Below, one piece after another: positions 37,927-49,416 of a stretch of DNA of 64,000 nt. The position numbers were made by a program, and so were the translations under genes. The notes beneath the pieces are model-generated. The model was not told the DNA's origin and searched no databases. It was given only the letters and a program-made list of their open reading frames with translations. Each line of letters opens with the position of its first letter. Positions within the stretch are counted from its first letter, which is position 1. This stretch comes from Pseudofabraea citricarpa (lineage: Eukaryota; Ascomycota; Leotiomycetes; Helotiales; Dermateaceae), in assembly GCA_029641185.1 (NCBI GenBank), contig JAPWGK010000001.1, positions 3,422,501-3,486,500 of the forward strand, written 5' to 3'.

Positions 37927-38337
37927 TGTGAATTAATCTGCTTTCGTCGATCCAAGCCTGGCTGGTAATGGAAAGCTCAGGACTGAGTATCACGAGCGAG
38001 GGGTTCGGAATTATTTCTACAAGCTACAATCTACGACACCGGAAGTGCTGATGTAATGAAGCAGCTATCATGGTATCGCCGCGGGGGCAATTGGAAGACA
38101 ACATATGCACTGGTGGATCACCGCAGAATAAGCTCCGTGTGGGTTGTACAGTAGTTTTACTTAATTGTTGCTTCTGCTCGCTACAGCTTTTCCCGCAGTC
38201 TCCCCCACATCCCACCGGAACAGGTCGCGAAAAACATGCATACAATGTAATATATAACCACCCTTGCCCATTGAAATAATGACGAATTTAATTCACAGCG
38301 AATCCGTCACAGGTTGTCGAGTCTGAAGATAATCATC
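37927..38337. promoter_or_regulatory. Bidirectional promoter of GH127 and the sugar porter
   Basis: 411 bases between divergent starts. GCGGGG at 38081-38086 and CCCCAC (GTGGGG on the other strand) at 38203-38208 both fit the CreA/Cre1 consensus SYGGRG. TATATAA at 38251-38257 lies about 85 bp before the porter start. This suggests joint expression and glucose repression, inferred from short motifs. Confidence 0.5.
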
Positions 38338-40168
38338 ATGGGTTTCCTACAGACCTTCATTCCCCCCAATGATCGCTATGCAGCTCTCATGCTGTATGGC
38401 ATGGTCTTGTCCTTGTGCTTCAATGGATACGATGCGGGGATCATGACAGTTATTTTGGCCGATGAGCAATTTGTTGATTATTATAACGTGAATGCGAACA
38501 GAAGCGGAGTTATTGCAACAATCCCATGGGCTACCACTGGTATAATCAGGCCTCGCTAATTCATCGGAATTTAACACTGATTCCATATTGCAGGTCTTGC
38601 ACAGCTGTGTATCGGTGGACCTCTAGCTAGCTGGGTTGGAAGGCTTTGGGCTCTGAGAATCTCAATATCGGTCATGATAATTGGAGTTATTATTCAGGTC
38701 GTGCCAAACACATACCCAGTATTAATTGTCGGTCGTCTCGTCACGTAAGAAACTCATCCTCACCAACAACCGAGAAATGAATACTGATGACTACCTACTC
38801 AAGCGGTCTTGGTTTTGGGTGTCTCTATATTGCTACCAATCTTTATGTTGCAGAATGTGCTCCACGAACACTCCGAGGTAGCTTTGTTGGCACCGTATCA
38901 CAATTTGGTTATCAACTCGGGACATTCATTGCGTTCTGGGCCGGTTATGGAATGTAAGTGATTTGTACACAAGTACTTCAAGTCCATCAAATCTCACAAT
39001 ATTATCCAGGTCTGACCATAAGTCACCCTACAACATCGCCTGGCGTATCTCGAACGTAATCCAGATCCCAATCGGCGTCACATTTGTGATCCTTTCATTC
39101 TGGTATCCCGAGAGCCCCAGATGGTTGATTGAGAAAGACCAAGTCGAGCGAAGTCTAGCCACCCTAGCCAAAATTCGCAGCGGCAAGCCAGAAGACGACC
39201 ATGTCCGACTAGAGTTCCACGAACTTGTCACGGCATACGAATACCGCAAGAAATTCAAGGGCGGCTATCGTGGATTGTTTGCCAGCAAGGGAATGCGCAA
39301 ACGTCTCGCGTATGGAGTCTATGCTATGGCACTCCAGCAATTTGGTGGCATTGCAGCGCTCACCATGTATGCGGCCATCATCTACAAGTCTCTAGGCTGG
39401 GACCAGGGACGGCAAGCACTTGCAATCAACGGCATCCAAGCCTCTCTCCAGCTTGTCATCGTGCTCGTCAACACCTTCACCGTTGACAAGTTTGGACGGA
39501 AGGCTCTGCTGATCGCTGGCTTTGCAATCCAATCCCTCGCTCTGCTGATCCTGGCTTCCCTCACAACCGCCTATCCCGACAACGACAACAAAGCCGCAGC
39601 CGTCGTCGAGATTGCTATGCTGTTTATCGTCGGCTTGACGTACTGTTGGAGTAATGGCCCCGTCACGCCGGCCATCGCGTCTGAGATATTCCCGCAGGAA
39701 GTCAGAGATAAGGCCTTCTCGCTCTCCTTGCTCGGTCAGACGGCTTGTCTGCTCGCTCTCACGCAGCCGTGGCCAACGTTCAACAACCAAGTCGGCGGGA
39801 AGAGCTACTGGCTGCTCTTTGGTCTCAACGTCGTTGCCCTCGTAAGTTTCCGTTCTCTCTTCTTTTCTCTGTTGCTGCTATTTGCTTCTGTTACATATCA
39901 AAGATCCGAAATTTCTTTACTGATAGACGTAATCTAGATCTCGGTCATTCTCATCCTCCCCGAAACCAAGGGCATGTCCCTCGAGAGGATGGACAAGGTC
40001 TTTGGCGAGGTCGACGCCGTGGCGGCTGGAGAAGACGAGGGCGCAGCTGAGAAGATCGAGGCGCTGACTTACCATGATGATAACCAACGGGATACTGCTG
40101 CCGGTGCTGCTGTGCATGGGGATGAGAAGGCGGCTCATGTCGAGCATCATAATAGTACGCTCACTTGA
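38338..40168 (+). CDS. MFS sugar porter (lactose/arabinose permease type)
   Basis: Five exons, 38338-38539, 38594-38744, 38804-38953, 39010-39841 and 39938-40168, encode 521 residues with twelve predicted membrane segments. Sugar porter signatures are FNGYDAGIM in the first helix, GRLVTGLGFGC, the PESPRWL motif at the central loop, VDKFGRKALL and PETKGMSLE after the last helix. The C-terminal cytosolic tail is acidic and alanine-rich. The start is the ATG of MGFLQTFIPP at 38338. Relatives carry pentoses, hexoses or disaccharides by proton symport. Its divergent pairing with an intracellular GH127 suggests a pentose or arabino-oligosaccharide substrate; this is inference. Confidence 0.9.
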
Positions 40169-40860
40169 TCCTCACATAGTATAGATAGATACTGCGAAGA
40201 AGTATAGATTAGATGCCACATGTGTAGATCATGCTGGTTTAGCTGCTATGTACCTGGTTAGATTGAGCTGGAAATATATTATAATTTTCCTCTTGAGCTT
40301 TGGGTTGGGGTTTAAGGTCTAAAAGGAGGTGCCTTTACCTCACGTGTGTGTGACTTGAAGACTCTTTCTTTCATGCATGGATCTCTGCTAAACTTCTAGT
40401 TTTATTTGCCTCTTTACTAACATGTCAATGAAAAGGAAGAGGAAATAAGCATCCATGTATTTGGATATTTTCTTTTGACACTCATAGTTGTTAGTTGTCT
40501 GAAATGGAAATCCGGACTGGAATATACAGCTTTCGGCGTATATATGGTACCGAGTGTGGATTCTTCAAGTTGGAGGCCAATATCCAGCAGAACGATATTC
40601 ATACTTATAACTTCAAATGTTGATTTACTTCTATACCGCCTGCGTTCTAGATGGCTCTAACGGGGACATCGTTCGCTTACCTTCGCCTTCCCGCATTTTC
40701 CTGTCAGGTTAGCTACGCCCAACCATGGAGTTATATCATACCAGATGGACCTAAGCGGCTGCTGACAACATGAACTTTTCTTTGCGCAGAATTCCTCAAC
40801 CTGACATTTTGTTACATCTAATTTTCTAGTTTGCGGTTCTAATATCCTTCTACAAAAAAT
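40169..40860. other. Intergenic region between the sugar porter and HET gene
   Basis: 692 AT-rich bases, no gene supported. The last 100 bases before the HET start are AT-rich and pyrimidine-rich. Confidence 0.45.
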
Positions 40861-42861
40861 ATGACAGTTTCTACATCGCCATACTGCTACCAACCTCTTA
40901 GTGAAGCTCGGCAAGAGATCAGGGTATTGACGCTGCTGCCTGGAACCTTTGAGTCGGAGACTCGAGTGATACTCGATATCATTTCGTTCACAGACGAGTC
41001 GGCTGCAGCGTTTGAGGCCTTGTCATATACATGGGGTTCACCGGAAAATCCAAAGGAGATATTTATTGGACGAGATGGTCATGACACGATATCTGTCACG
41101 CGCAACCTCGCCGAGGCATTGCCATACCTCCGCCATGAGAGCCAACCTCGGGTTCTCTGGATCGATGCAATCTGCGTCAATCAACAAGATCTTAAAGAGC
41201 GAAGCTCGCAGGTCAAACGCATGGCGCAGATTTACTCTTGCGCCTCCCAAGTTGTGGTGTGGCTTGGTCCGTCAGCAGCGGATACTTCTACGGCTATGGA
41301 CTTGATGAAAGAGCTGGGCTCTAAAGTAGTCGCGGATTACGAGACTTATTTTATGACACCAGCCGAAGGATGCGAAGAGCACTGGGCCGATCTCTTTACG
41401 CCAGTGCCATATGATAAGTCTCAGATGGAGGCAATCTACAACCTCCTCTGCCGGCAATGGTTCGAGAGGCTCTGGATCTGGCAGGAAATCCAGCTCGCTT
41501 CAGCCCGGTCAATCATGAAGTGTGGACGCGAGGAAATCTTATGGGAAACATTCAGAAACGCCATCCTGGCACTCACGATGAAGGCACCCCCTGTGGGATC
41601 CAAGAACTGGGATTTCTTGGAGCCGTTACGCGCTCGTACAGATATTGTGTTCCGGCTCTGCGATGGTGGCAATGGCTCGCTGGTCGGCGCACTGAATGAC
41701 ACGCGTGATGCGAAGTGTACGGATCCCAGGGATCGGATCTACGCACTGCTGTCATTTGGGTCGCGGCAGAAGATCGTCGTCGAGCCGGACTATACAAAGA
41801 CGGAATTCGAGGTCTATAAGGATGTCATGACGGAGTATTTTAAGCAAACATTGAGTATTTTGGACACGGTCGAGATGAGGAGTGACGATGTACAGCAGCA
41901 GAAGGATTGGACTTCGTGGGTGCCGGACTGGTCGAATCGTCATACTTGGAGTATTCTCGCCACTCCTAATGCGTCGAGTTCTTCTCCTGCTTATTACTCC
42001 ATTTTTGATAAGATTCTTCGGGTGCATGGGAAGAAAGTCACTGAAATAAGTGCTGTGTTGCCAACTGATGCACAACTGATCTCACGCCGGCCCTTGTCTC
42101 CCACGGATTTGAAAGCCTTCAACCAGTTAGCGAGCGAGATAAAGCGTTTATTCTTCCAAGTATATCGGATCACGCCACCAAGAGCAGAGGACATACAAGT
42201 ATTCTCTCAAGTTCTCTGTCCTCTTGTGCTTGCCGAGCGTGTCCTTCCACTCTACCCCGGATATCTGACCAGCTCGCAAGCTCAACAAGCACTCACCACC
42301 CTCTTATCAACCGAAACATACGAAGACATCCCTTCCGGCACCGACTTTACCTTCTTCAAGTACGCGGCAGAATATTTCCACGGCCGAAGCATCTTCACGA
42401 CGACCGATGGTCGCGTAGGACTCGGGCCGCAAGCGATGCAGAAACACGACGTCGTCACCGTGGTCCTCGGGTGTAAATCGCTCATGATACTACGACCGGC
42501 AGGTTCCCAGTATCGCGTTGTAGGTGCGTCGTACTGCCATGGGCTCATGGATGGTCAGGGGATACTTGGCCCGCTTCCGGAATCAACTCGCCTGGTTGTC
42601 AATTTTTACGCTGAGCTAAATTGTCGCTCTTGGGCTTATGTCGATGATTCGACTGGTGAGGTTACGAATCAGGACCCGAGACTTAAGGATGTGCCGTTGC
42701 CGACTGGTTGGCGGGTCAAGAGCCATGCTTTGGAGCGTGCGTGGAATTGGTTTGTCAATGATGAGACGGGCGAAGAGAAGAAGGATTCGGTGGATCCGAG
42801 GTTGACGGCGGAGAGTTTGCGGGAAAGAGGTGTGGATGTGAGAGATTTTGAGTTGATATAG
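40861..42861 (+). CDS. HET-domain (heterokaryon incompatibility) protein
   Basis: An intronless gene of 666 residues from the ATG at 40861. The HET domain spans about residues 45-210 with its hallmarks FEALSYTWG, then LPYLRHESQPRVLWIDAICVNQQD and YSCASQVVVWLGP. RDRIYALLSFG, at about residue 290, is the conserved post-domain segment. The middle is unassigned. The C-terminal 80 residues contain two similar short repeats (YVDDSTGEVTNQDPRL and FVNDETGEEKKDSVDPRL) with WW-like spacing around LPTGW. HET proteins can trigger cell death when incompatible hyphae fuse, but most paralogues are untested. No NLR, NACHT or patatin partner lies next to it. The 3' end is duplicated in degenerate form downstream. 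Confidence 0.9.
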   Translation: MTVSTSPYCYQPLSEARQEIRVLTLLPGTFESETRVILDIISFTDESAAAFEALSYTWGSPENPKEIFIGRDGHDTISVTRNLAEALPYLRHESQPRVLWIDAICVNQQDLKERSSQVKRMAQIYSCASQVVVWLGPSAADTSTAMDLMKELGSKVVADYETYFMTPAEGCEEHWADLFTPVPYDKSQMEAIYNLLCRQWFERLWIWQEIQLASARSIMKCGREEILWETFRNAILALTMKAPPVGSKNWDFLEPLRARTDIVFRLCDGGNGSLVGALNDTRDAKCTDPRDRIYALLSFGSRQKIVVEPDYTKTEFEVYKDVMTEYFKQTLSILDTVEMRSDDVQQQKDWTSWVPDWSNRHTWSILATPNASSSSPAYYSIFDKILRVHGKKVTEISAVLPTDAQLISRRPLSPTDLKAFNQLASEIKRLFFQVYRITPPRAEDIQVFSQVLCPLVLAERVLPLYPGYLTSSQAQQALTTLLSTETYEDIPSGTDFTFFKYAAEYFHGRSIFTTTDGRVGLGPQAMQKHDVVTVVLGCKSLMILRPAGSQYRVVGASYCHGLMDGQGILGPLPESTRLVVNFYAELNCRSWAYVDDSTGEVTNQDPRLKDVPLPTGWRVKSHALERAWNWFVNDETGEEKKDSVDPRLTAESLRERGVDVRDFELI

Positions 42862-42887
42862 AAGGATAGAAATATGTTCTTAGACGA

Positions 42888-42921
<34 letters not shown>

Positions 42922-43193
42922 TAGAGGATTCCTGAGATGATTGTATACTTCGGTGTGTGAGTATATAATAATTCAACATCATATAAAGGCGTAGATGTGA
43001 GGGGATTTTCCTATTAACTTGATATAGATTCGTGGAAGTCTGTTCTTAGACTAATACAGACATTTGGTAGAATTCTTTTTTCTTCTCCTCCTGATTCCTA
43101 CCTATGTATTTCAGGCGATGAGTTGGGACAGACCAGAAACATGTATACTTCGGTTGCTCGGGAGTACATGATAACTCAAGGTCATATAGGTAG
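42835..43193. repeat. Degenerate tandem duplication of the HET gene 3' end
   Basis: Ordered matching words recur: gatgtgag (42835 and 42994), ttgatatag, which includes the HET stop (42853 and 43019), gttcttagac (42876 and 43042) and gtatacttcggt (42943 and 43143). A fifth pair is an imperfect ataactcaa-ggtcatata block. Offsets grow from 159 to 200 because of indels and the microsatellite in the first unit. The second unit is noncoding. Confidence 0.7.
42889..42921. repeat. TA/TG dinucleotide microsatellite
   Basis: About six ta units followed by about ten tg units. It lies within the first copy of the duplicated HET 3' tail. Confidence 0.9.
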
Positions 43194-43430
43194 GTAGACA
43201 ATTCGACTTTTTACTGCCTGATAAATACAATTATTTAACTGCAATTAAAGCATCCTTCGACTTCACACCTCAAGCCTGGGCAAGCTATGTACCCCTGCTT
43301 CTCCACAGTTCGTACCCGGCTAATTTTTTTTTGAGCTTACCCCACACTTCACAACCTCCCCATCTTCAACCATCAAAGCACACAAACAGATGCAAAATAA
43401 ACTAAGCTTAATCCATCCAGCAACGATGCT

Positions 43431-46400
43431 ATGGAACAATCAGAATCAACAGGTGGCATTGACGCTCCTCTATTCCCGGCCAACACTGTCTTCCCCGGGC
43501 AGGAAGACCGGAACAGCACACAGCAGAGCGAGACCGGTAAGCCGTTCGCTCCCTGCACACCTGATCGAGCTCATAGAGGCCAGATAGAGTCCAACCCGTG
43601 ATCAATGGTGCGTCTGGTCGCTTCCAATGCACCGTCTGCCAACAGACCTTCAGCCGAATCGAGCACTTGACTAGGCATTCTCGAAGTCATGCGAAAGAAC
43701 GTTCGTTGAAATGTGCACATTGCCGGAAAGGCTTCTATCGAATGTATGTAAAGTGCCGTCTCTGTTTAAAGTATTTATCTTATGAAAATATCACTTATCC
43801 TCTTGAAAATTAGTGATGCTCTTCGGCGTCACGAACAGATACACAACGAACCAAAGAGAAGTTCTCTTGCTAAAGGTGCTCGTGCATGCACTGCATGTGC
43901 ACAAGCAAGACGTAGATGTACAGGAGAGCGGCCGTGCTTTGGCTGCAAGAAACGCTCACTGGAGTGCATATATCTTCGCTCGAACACTGGACACAATCCA
44001 GGACTCGCCATTTCCCCTACTTCAAACTTTCAGAACATGACTTCGTCACGGAATGACAGCACCATGCAATTCGATGGCCAACCAGCAGGCAGCCCGGATG
44101 AGCCGCATATGATTCTTTCGGATACATCCAACTCACCTCAGGGCATTCAGTCCAATGACCCTATCAATTCTTTCCTGCACGGTGATCGAATTCACAGTAG
44201 CAATAGCCAGAAGCAAGCTGGTCAAAATTTCTCAAGTTTTCCTCAGGATTACTCGATTTCTTCGAACACCTTAGTTGGCTTGAACGATATTAGAAGTGGT
44301 CAGAATACGATTCAGTCCTTGATGCACGACGAGCAAACTTCTCCAACCTCGGGGTCTAATGCCACCGTTGTGAGAGGTAATGGGATCCCTCAGGCTGCTG
44401 ACACTATCCCTGACTCAAGTATTTGGTATCAAAGTAGCCTGTCCGCTCTGAACGTGAGTCTTGCGGACTTAAAATTTCTTAAATTCAACTCTATCTATCA
44501 GAGAATTTCTGTCGTGCAGCTTTCTCATAGGTCCCTACTATCAACTTCGCATTTTTAATTGTTGATAAGCTAACGGTTTATTGTATACAGTGGTTACCTG
44601 ATGATTATATACCTGGTTACAACTCTGAGCCAGATAGCTCTCTAAGACTGTTTGATCAGTCTTCGCCTTTAGGACTACAGCAAACTAGCCAGACGCACCA
44701 ACCTAGGTCTAGTAGTATTGCAGCACCGTTAGAAACACAATTCCCTCAAATTATAACCAACGTTCAGAATCATCACCAAGGGCTACAATCAGCAGCTACA
44801 GCACAAACCTCACCATCCTTTGGAAGTGTTGTCGATTCCTCAAGTCCAGATTCTCAGAATGTTACTGTAACATCCGGTAGATTTTATGTTGATGGTGACG
44901 GGGCAAGATTGCCACATGTTGGCACTCGAAGACCGAAGAGACCCAGTCGGACCGCAGATTCAGTGACGCCTATATCATTAAATACTTTCGAAGCACAGGA
45001 TACCTTTGGTTTCCCTGACATGGAAGTGGACTTTGACGAAGAGCTTCAATCTCCTCAAGATGGGCTTAATTATCCTTCACAAGATGCTTATACCAAAATT
45101 CTTCACTGGTTCGCTCAGACATGTCTCGATACTCGGCTCCATCCAGCATTTAGAAGTACGGCATTTCCATCACTGAAAATACTGGGTTATTTTGTCCAGT
45201 GCTATATGCAAGAGTTTCAGCCAATCTTGCCATTCATACATTCAGCAACGTTTAATATTAAAGATGCAAACTGGCTATTAGTGCTGGCGATGGCTGCAAT
45301 TGGTAGTCATTATGCTGAGCATGATGATATTGATACTTATGTGCTAGCTATGCACGAGTTTCTTCGCCGAACTATAAGCAATTTGGTATGTACCACGACG
45401 AGTTAACTTTTACAAGCCGACTGATTCTATAAAGGAAATAACCGAGGAAAAGTCAAAATTCAGTCCAGTAATATTTGCACAAGTACAGGTTCTGAGCTGT
45501 ATAGGATTGATGTATTGCGGGGATGAACGGCTGTTAAGACTCGCAAAGAATAGTCACCATCGCCTAGTTGAGTATTGTGCAGAAGAATGGGCAAATGGTA
45601 CATCAGATCCAGAGACAATGGAGATAAGTGCGAATCCTCTTCAGGATTGGAGGACTTGGTATGAAGCAGAAAGCCGACGGCGAACGGGCTATAGTATTTG
45701 GGTAAGTATTGCATGTTCAAGTTACAGAACATCTGAAAGGGTTCTCATTGCTGATTTGTTTGTAGTTGTTAGATACAATGTGGGCATTTCATTTCCAAAT
45801 GAGGCCATTGCTATCTCTCCAAGACGCAAAACTCCCTGTTCCTTGCCAAGAGGTTTTATGGGAGGCCCAAACAGCTAGAGAATGGCAACAGCTGTATAGC
45901 TGCTCCTCCCGTATGTTAACACTGTGCATATCTTAAAAGATCTCTACTTATAATTCATTTAGCCAGCCCTTCTTTGCACTCGGCAATACAACTGGTGTAT
46001 GTTGAGAAGCGCCTACAACCATCGATGGGAGAATTCTCTCGGATACTCCTTATTCATGCACTTTTCAGACGAACTTGGGAAGTTGAAGATTATTACCAAC
46101 AACCGCTCACACATTGGAATCCTACGGCGGAACGGCAGAATATCAAGTCGCTGGAGTCTCTAATTCCAGTATGGCTCCCAGGGATCTCGACATACTCGAA
46201 ATGGCGTAATTCGGCATGTGACTGCCTCGATATTCTCCACTGGCACGCCAACAGTGTGATTGGGGCAGCATCAGGCATGGAGCATACAACAGTACTTCAC
46301 CTCCACCTAGCTCGTGTAATACTTCTTACACCTTATCGGCGCATCATTAACTTCGCCTTATATATGGTTGGTGAGTCCTCACCTGGGTCTGAAGCAGATA

Positions 46401-46903
46401 TCATCAAAGACAGACGACATATCCAACGGTGGGCAAATGAAGACCAATACAAAGCTCGGCTTGCCATGATACACGCGGGAGTTTTATTTTGGCATGTGCG
46501 TCGCTACTCTGTAGATGGCTTCTACGAACCCTCCTCGGTATTCATTGCCACGCTTGCACTCTGGGCATACGGCTTGTTCGCAGAGCATACATCTGCTGCA
46601 GCCAACGAGCGAGAATCAACACCGTCTGATCTAGACGCCGAACCATTCCCTACATCAATGCAACTCGATCGACCTGCGGACGATGAGCTCGTGCAGCTGT
46701 TTGTAAAAAGAGGAGCGTCGATGCGTGCTAATATCATGGGAGTTGGGAATCTCTGCAGCGAGAAAGGTCCAGAGCGTGTCCTCTTGGAGGGCCGTAGATT
46801 ACTTGCTGGGTTGAAGAGTTGGGGTTATAGTCGTCGAGCTGTGGGAATCTTGACTGTGCTTCATAGCAAGCGCTCGGATTTTAAAATGACGCCTCAGAGT
46901 TAA
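43431..46903 (+). CDS. Transcription factor with two C2H2 fingers, a Zn2Cys6 cluster and a fungal TF domain
   Basis: Seven exons, 43431-43536, 43584-43743, 43814-44453, 44591-45385, 45435-45701, 45766-45910 and 45963-46903, encode 1017 residues. C2H2 finger 1 is CTVCQQTFSRIEHLTRHSRSH. Finger 2 is split by an intron and reads CAHCRKGFYRIDALRRHEQIH. A canonical Zn2Cys6 cluster follows: CTACAQARRRC then CFGCKKRSLEC. A disordered Ser/Gln-rich linker of about 300 residues leads to the fungal-specific TF domain (middle-homology region), with LQPILPFIHSATF-like text and the late HLHLARVILLTPYRRI helix. Such tandem C2H2/Zn2Cys6 proteins regulate metabolic and developmental genes; the target is unknown. 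It sits 3.3 kb from the sugar gene group. Confidence 0.88.
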
Positions 46904-48068
46904 CTTGTGTGAATCACGGTTCTGAAATGAAAACACATAATAAAATAAACCATTGAACACAGACTCAAGAGCACGCATTTGCCGAAGCGAGATGTGAGAT
47001 GTGATTTTAGCGATGGCGATATTTAGAGGCGTAGAAGAATTAAGTGGAAGTTTGTTTTTGAAATCTTAATAGTTAGTTGATTGATGATTTTCTTAGGCAA
47101 GATTGTGACCCTTTGTTTCCTAACCATACCACTTTTGGAGTATTTGCTACTAGGGATAAAGTCTTCACTTCTGGAGTTCTAAAGTTCCTCGCCGCTTTAT
47201 ACCCAAAGTAACTTAACTCTAAATGAATGTAATAGATTTGAGGCTAGTGCTAGTGATTAGTTTAACATGAGTCATGACTAGAATGTCGTTATATGACTGG
47301 CAGGTTTATATGATTGTGTTATGAGTAGTGTATTTACGGAAACCGTTTTAGACATACATTGTCAAATAATAATTTGCGGACTCTCTATTGGTTTCTAATA
47401 TACCCAAGTAAACTTGATAGGAGTTATTCCCATTTGTGAACTAGTGTTTATAAAGCAGTATTTGGTACATCCACATGTAGAACGTACTGAAAATTGATTG
47501 GAAGTTACTTAACATTGACTCAATTTGATGTAATCAGATTGTTTTATAAACAAAAAGCACCAGATGATCAATTCAGCTAATAGGCTGCTCAAATGAATTT
47601 CATTACCGAGGCGGGCCATTCACCTTCAGGAAAGTAGCCAAGTACACCAAGTTTCCTCATCGCCATCCTTTTCAAAACCAGCCTCAACCGAACCAGCCAA
47701 TGGGATCATCGTTGCGCTTTGCACCGTAGCTAGCTTGGAGCCTGCTGCATCTAGCTTACTACCATCTATTTTCAACTTCATAGGAATTTACGTGGACACA
47801 CTCTTTTAAACCATCCGCGACCTCCCCTTCATTATTCATTTACCTGCACTCTCCCATTCACCATACATCCAGCGCTGAGCCTGCAACCGAAACTTACGAC
47901 AATCCCTCTCAGCATTGCGGCCCCACCACTCCACCCTTTCACAACTACACATACAACAATTGTCAGCCTCACGCATCCGCCCAAGCCCTGCGCATATCCT
48001 CTCAAGCTCTTCAACTTTTCAGCAACCCAGACATAGCACTGCAGAAGCATTCACTTGCAACTCTCAAG
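46904..48068. other. Intergenic region, no gene seen
   Basis: About 1.2 kb, strongly AT-rich in the first two thirds, then pyrimidine-rich near 47800-48050 as expected for the leader of the next gene. No frame carries a recognised product. Confidence 0.5.
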
Positions 48069-49416
48069 ATGGCGGACATAGATATGGATATCGAGATGGA
48101 CATCGATGTGGGGATCATCGATGACATGGCTGTTCAGGAGATTGATCTAATTGTCAGTGGTGGCCATGTTACGGTCGATATCACGCTGACCATACAAACA
48201 GACGGATGAACCTATGCAGCAAAACGGAGATGCAGCTCCCAACGACCCCTCTGGACCTGACGCGCAGGAATCAACACCGAACAAAGTTCACGTCCGCGGC
48301 CTCGATAACCTTACCACAAAGGACATCAAGGACTTTGCAAACGACTACTACAGCGAGGGAAGGATTGAGCGGGTGGAATGGATAGATGATAGCAGCGCCA
48401 ACATCGTCTACGAGACTGCCGAAGTTGCGCGCGAGGCTCTGGTCGCATTCTCAGAAATCGAGATTGCAGATGTTTCACAGCTCCCGATTTTACAGACAGT
48501 GCCCGCCAAAGCACTGGCAAAGCATCCCGACACGAGGCTACACATTCGATTGGCTGTTGTAGGGGATCGCAAGCAGGCTGGTGCACGAGACAGAAGTCGA
48601 TTTTACCTGCTTAACCCAGAATATGACCCAGCGGAGCGCAGAAAGAGGGACAACGGACGCAGAGGGGGGAACAGATATCGGGATCGAGATGATGGAGGGT
48701 ATCGCAGCCAGCGATATGATGACAGGGAACAGCGGAGAAGACAAGACGACGATGCAGCTGGTGGGTTTGACGCATCTCTCTACGATGACGACGAGGCAGC
48801 TTTGGCAGTAAGGGCTAGCAGGAAACACGGTCGACGAGAATCAACATCATCTGGCAGTGACTACAGAGGTCGGGGAGTACGCCGAGTAAGATTCAGTGGG
48901 TCAGGCAAGGAATTGTTCCCGGATCGAAGCGGAGAGGGACGACTACTGCGTGACCGAAGTGCTTCACCAATTCGAGACGGAGCTGCCGAGATAAACAGAG
49001 AAAAGGCACGCCTCATCAAGAACAGGTTGTTAGGGACCGACTCGGAGCCGAAAGAACTTTTCCCACACAAGACTGGTGTAACCCATCGTCGCTCTGGCGC
49101 GTTCGATGCCGCGGACGAGACTGCTGATTTATTCGCAACGAAGATCAGCATACCACTTGTCGATGGAAGCTCTGACCGACGCCCAAGACGCGGAGCTTCT
49201 CTCGCAGACCGTATTACCCCCAGAGGTGAGGCCAATGATGGCTTCAATATCAAAGGAGCAGCCAAGGTCCCATCTGGTCCAGGATTCACCATCAAAGGCG
49301 CCGCCAACGTCAGAGAGTTGTTTCCAGCTAGCAACAATGCAGGTAAAGAGCTTTTCTCCGAGAGAATTGAGGGTAGGGGTGGACGCAGACAGAAGGCAGA
49401 GGATCTATTTCGTTGA
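48069..49416 (+). CDS. NCBP3-like nuclear cap-binding protein (DUF2414)
   Basis: Two exons, 48069-48152 and 48202-49416, encode 432 residues. The first exon is an acidic Asp/Met-rich segment. An RRM-like domain follows: KVHVRGLDNLTTKDIKDFA, then RVEWIDDSSANIVYETAEVAREAL, the fold of NCBP3/C17orf85. HIRLAVVGDRKQAGARDRSRFYLL is the conserved end of that domain. The rest is Arg/Asp/Gly-rich and disordered. It carries repeated ELF motifs (KELFPDR, KELFPHK, RELFPAS, KELFSER) and a final EDLFR. In animals NCBP3 binds capped RNA with NCBP1 and links to mRNA export (known). The fungal role is inferred. Confidence 0.85.
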
